DNA of 22,253 bases from Spirochaetota bacterium (GTDB taxonomy: Bacteria > Spirochaetota > Spirochaetia > Treponematales > Treponemataceae). Position numbers and translations under genes: made by a program. Below are positions 21,977 through 22,253 of the stretch, piece after piece. Below the pieces are notes generated by a model that did no database searches, was not told where the DNA came from, and saw only the letters and a program-made list of their open reading frames with translations. How positions within the stretch are numbered: position 1 is the first letter of the stretch; every line of letters begins with the position of its first letter. The stretch lies in contig JAEWMY010000012.1 in NCBI GenBank assembly GCA_023393015.1, positions 1 through 22,253 of the forward strand, read 5' to 3'.

Positions 21977-22128
21977 CGAGAAACCGCGGTCGCGGTTTCT
22001 CTTGGAGAAGAATGCCGAAGAATATCGAAATATCTTCCGGGAAAATCATGGACGGCATTCTTCTCATGGCTATCTTTAGACCTTCATTTATTCAAAAGGC
22101 CCACCTTGCGGTGAGCCTTTTGAATAAA
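21968..22128. repeat. Composite repeat unit B (161 nt, with 64-nt insertion)
   Basis: The parts are as in unit A: GCAGCTACCC, a perfect 24-nt palindrome (21978-22001), CATGGCTATCTTT (22065-22077) and a 42-nt palindrome (22087-22128). The extra 64 nt (22002-22065) sit between the first palindrome and CATGGC. The 42-nt palindrome has a different outer stem from unit A, but both arms changed together. Confidence 0.85.
22002..22065. repeat. 64-nt hairpin insertion in unit B, flanked by TTCTC
   Basis: GAGAAGAATGCCG (22005-22017) and CGGCATTCTTCTC (22053-22065) form a perfect 13-bp stem. Inside it AAGAATAT and ATATCTT form a second stem with a one-base bulge and CGAA loop (22018-22036). TTCTC occurs at 21997-22001 and again at 22061-22065, which could be a 5-bp target duplication. 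Unit A lacks the segment. Confidence 0.7.
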
Positions 22129-22132
22129 AAAA

Positions 22133-22245
22133 GCCTGGCAGCTACCTACTTTCCCACTCAAGAGCAGTATCATCGGCGTAAGAGAGCTTGACTTCCGTGT
22201 TCGATATGGGAACGGGTATTACCTCTCCACTATGGCCACCAGGCA
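22133..22245 (-). rRNA. rrf: 5S ribosomal RNA
   Basis: On the minus strand the sequence starts GCCTGGTGGCCATAGTGG and contains GAACACGGAAGTCAAGCTC, the universal 5S loop. It ends GGTAGCTGCCAGGC. The 5' GCCTGG pairs with the 3' CCAGGC (helix I), giving about 112 nt; ends are certain to within one or two bases. A T7 run follows the 3' end directly. The 16S and 23S genes should lie to the right, outside the window. Transcription runs toward the solute-binding-protein gene. Confidence 0.95.
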
Positions 22246-22253
22246 TTATTAAC

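Noticed and set aside
21753..22132. CRISPR array.
   Set aside because: The repeats are palindromic modules of unequal length, with no regular spacers and no cas genes.

Overview
The window looks like a chromosomal segment of a GC-rich spirochaete, most likely a Treponema-like member of the Spirochaetales. The case rests on gene content: a PnrA/TmpC-type purine-nucleoside receptor with its ABC transporter, a cheW - DegT-like - NAD kinase - recN run that I recall (unverified) from Treponema pallidum, an OmpA domain whose diaminopimelate-binding Asp is replaced, and a Na+-pump decarboxylase. Coding density is very high. Only one gene-free stretch exceeds 300 bases, the hairpin field at the right end. 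I do not assign a species.

Layout. 1-1708 (minus): oadG and the first 484 codons of oadA, parts of a sodium-pumping oxaloacetate decarboxylase; the biotin site lies beyond the left edge. 1833-4334 (plus): a PgcA-type phosphosugar mutase and a DnaQ-like 3'-5' exonuclease, divergent from oadG across closely packed candidate promoters. 4344-6816 (minus): an operon of a degenerate cyclic-nucleotide-binding-fold protein, a LysM plus degenerate LytM (NlpD/EnvC-like) envelope protein and an RpoS-sized sigma-70-family factor. The last two mimic the nlpD-rpoS pair of proteobacteria. 6891-8267 (plus): an exported OmpA-domain protein.

8369-15701 (minus): a seven-gene nucleoside-salvage operon read from right to left. 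It holds pnrA (binding protein), an intrinsic terminator/attenuator, the ATPase, two permeases, deoD (purine nucleoside phosphorylase), a nitroreductase and an HD-domain (YfbR-type) phosphohydrolase. The last five junctions overlap or are 1 nt apart. The nitroreductase and HD genes begin at GTG codons that overlap the preceding stop.

15814-20797 (minus): cheW, a DegT-fold protein lacking the PLP lysine, nadK, recN and a conserved-looking protein of unknown function. 20965-21735 (plus): an orphan family-3 solute-binding protein with a good sigma-70 promoter.

21736-22132: a dense field of palindromes. It contains two copies of a composite unit (97 nt and 161 nt, the latter carrying a 64-nt hairpin insertion), a plus-strand terminator, a 44-nt palindrome and a displaced copy of the 3' end of 5S rRNA. 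In one hairpin the two copies differ by three base pairs, and all three are compensated on both arms. 22133-22245 (minus): 5S rRNA, the distal end of an rrn operon that continues past the window. The hairpin field beside the rrn tail is the least explained part of the window.
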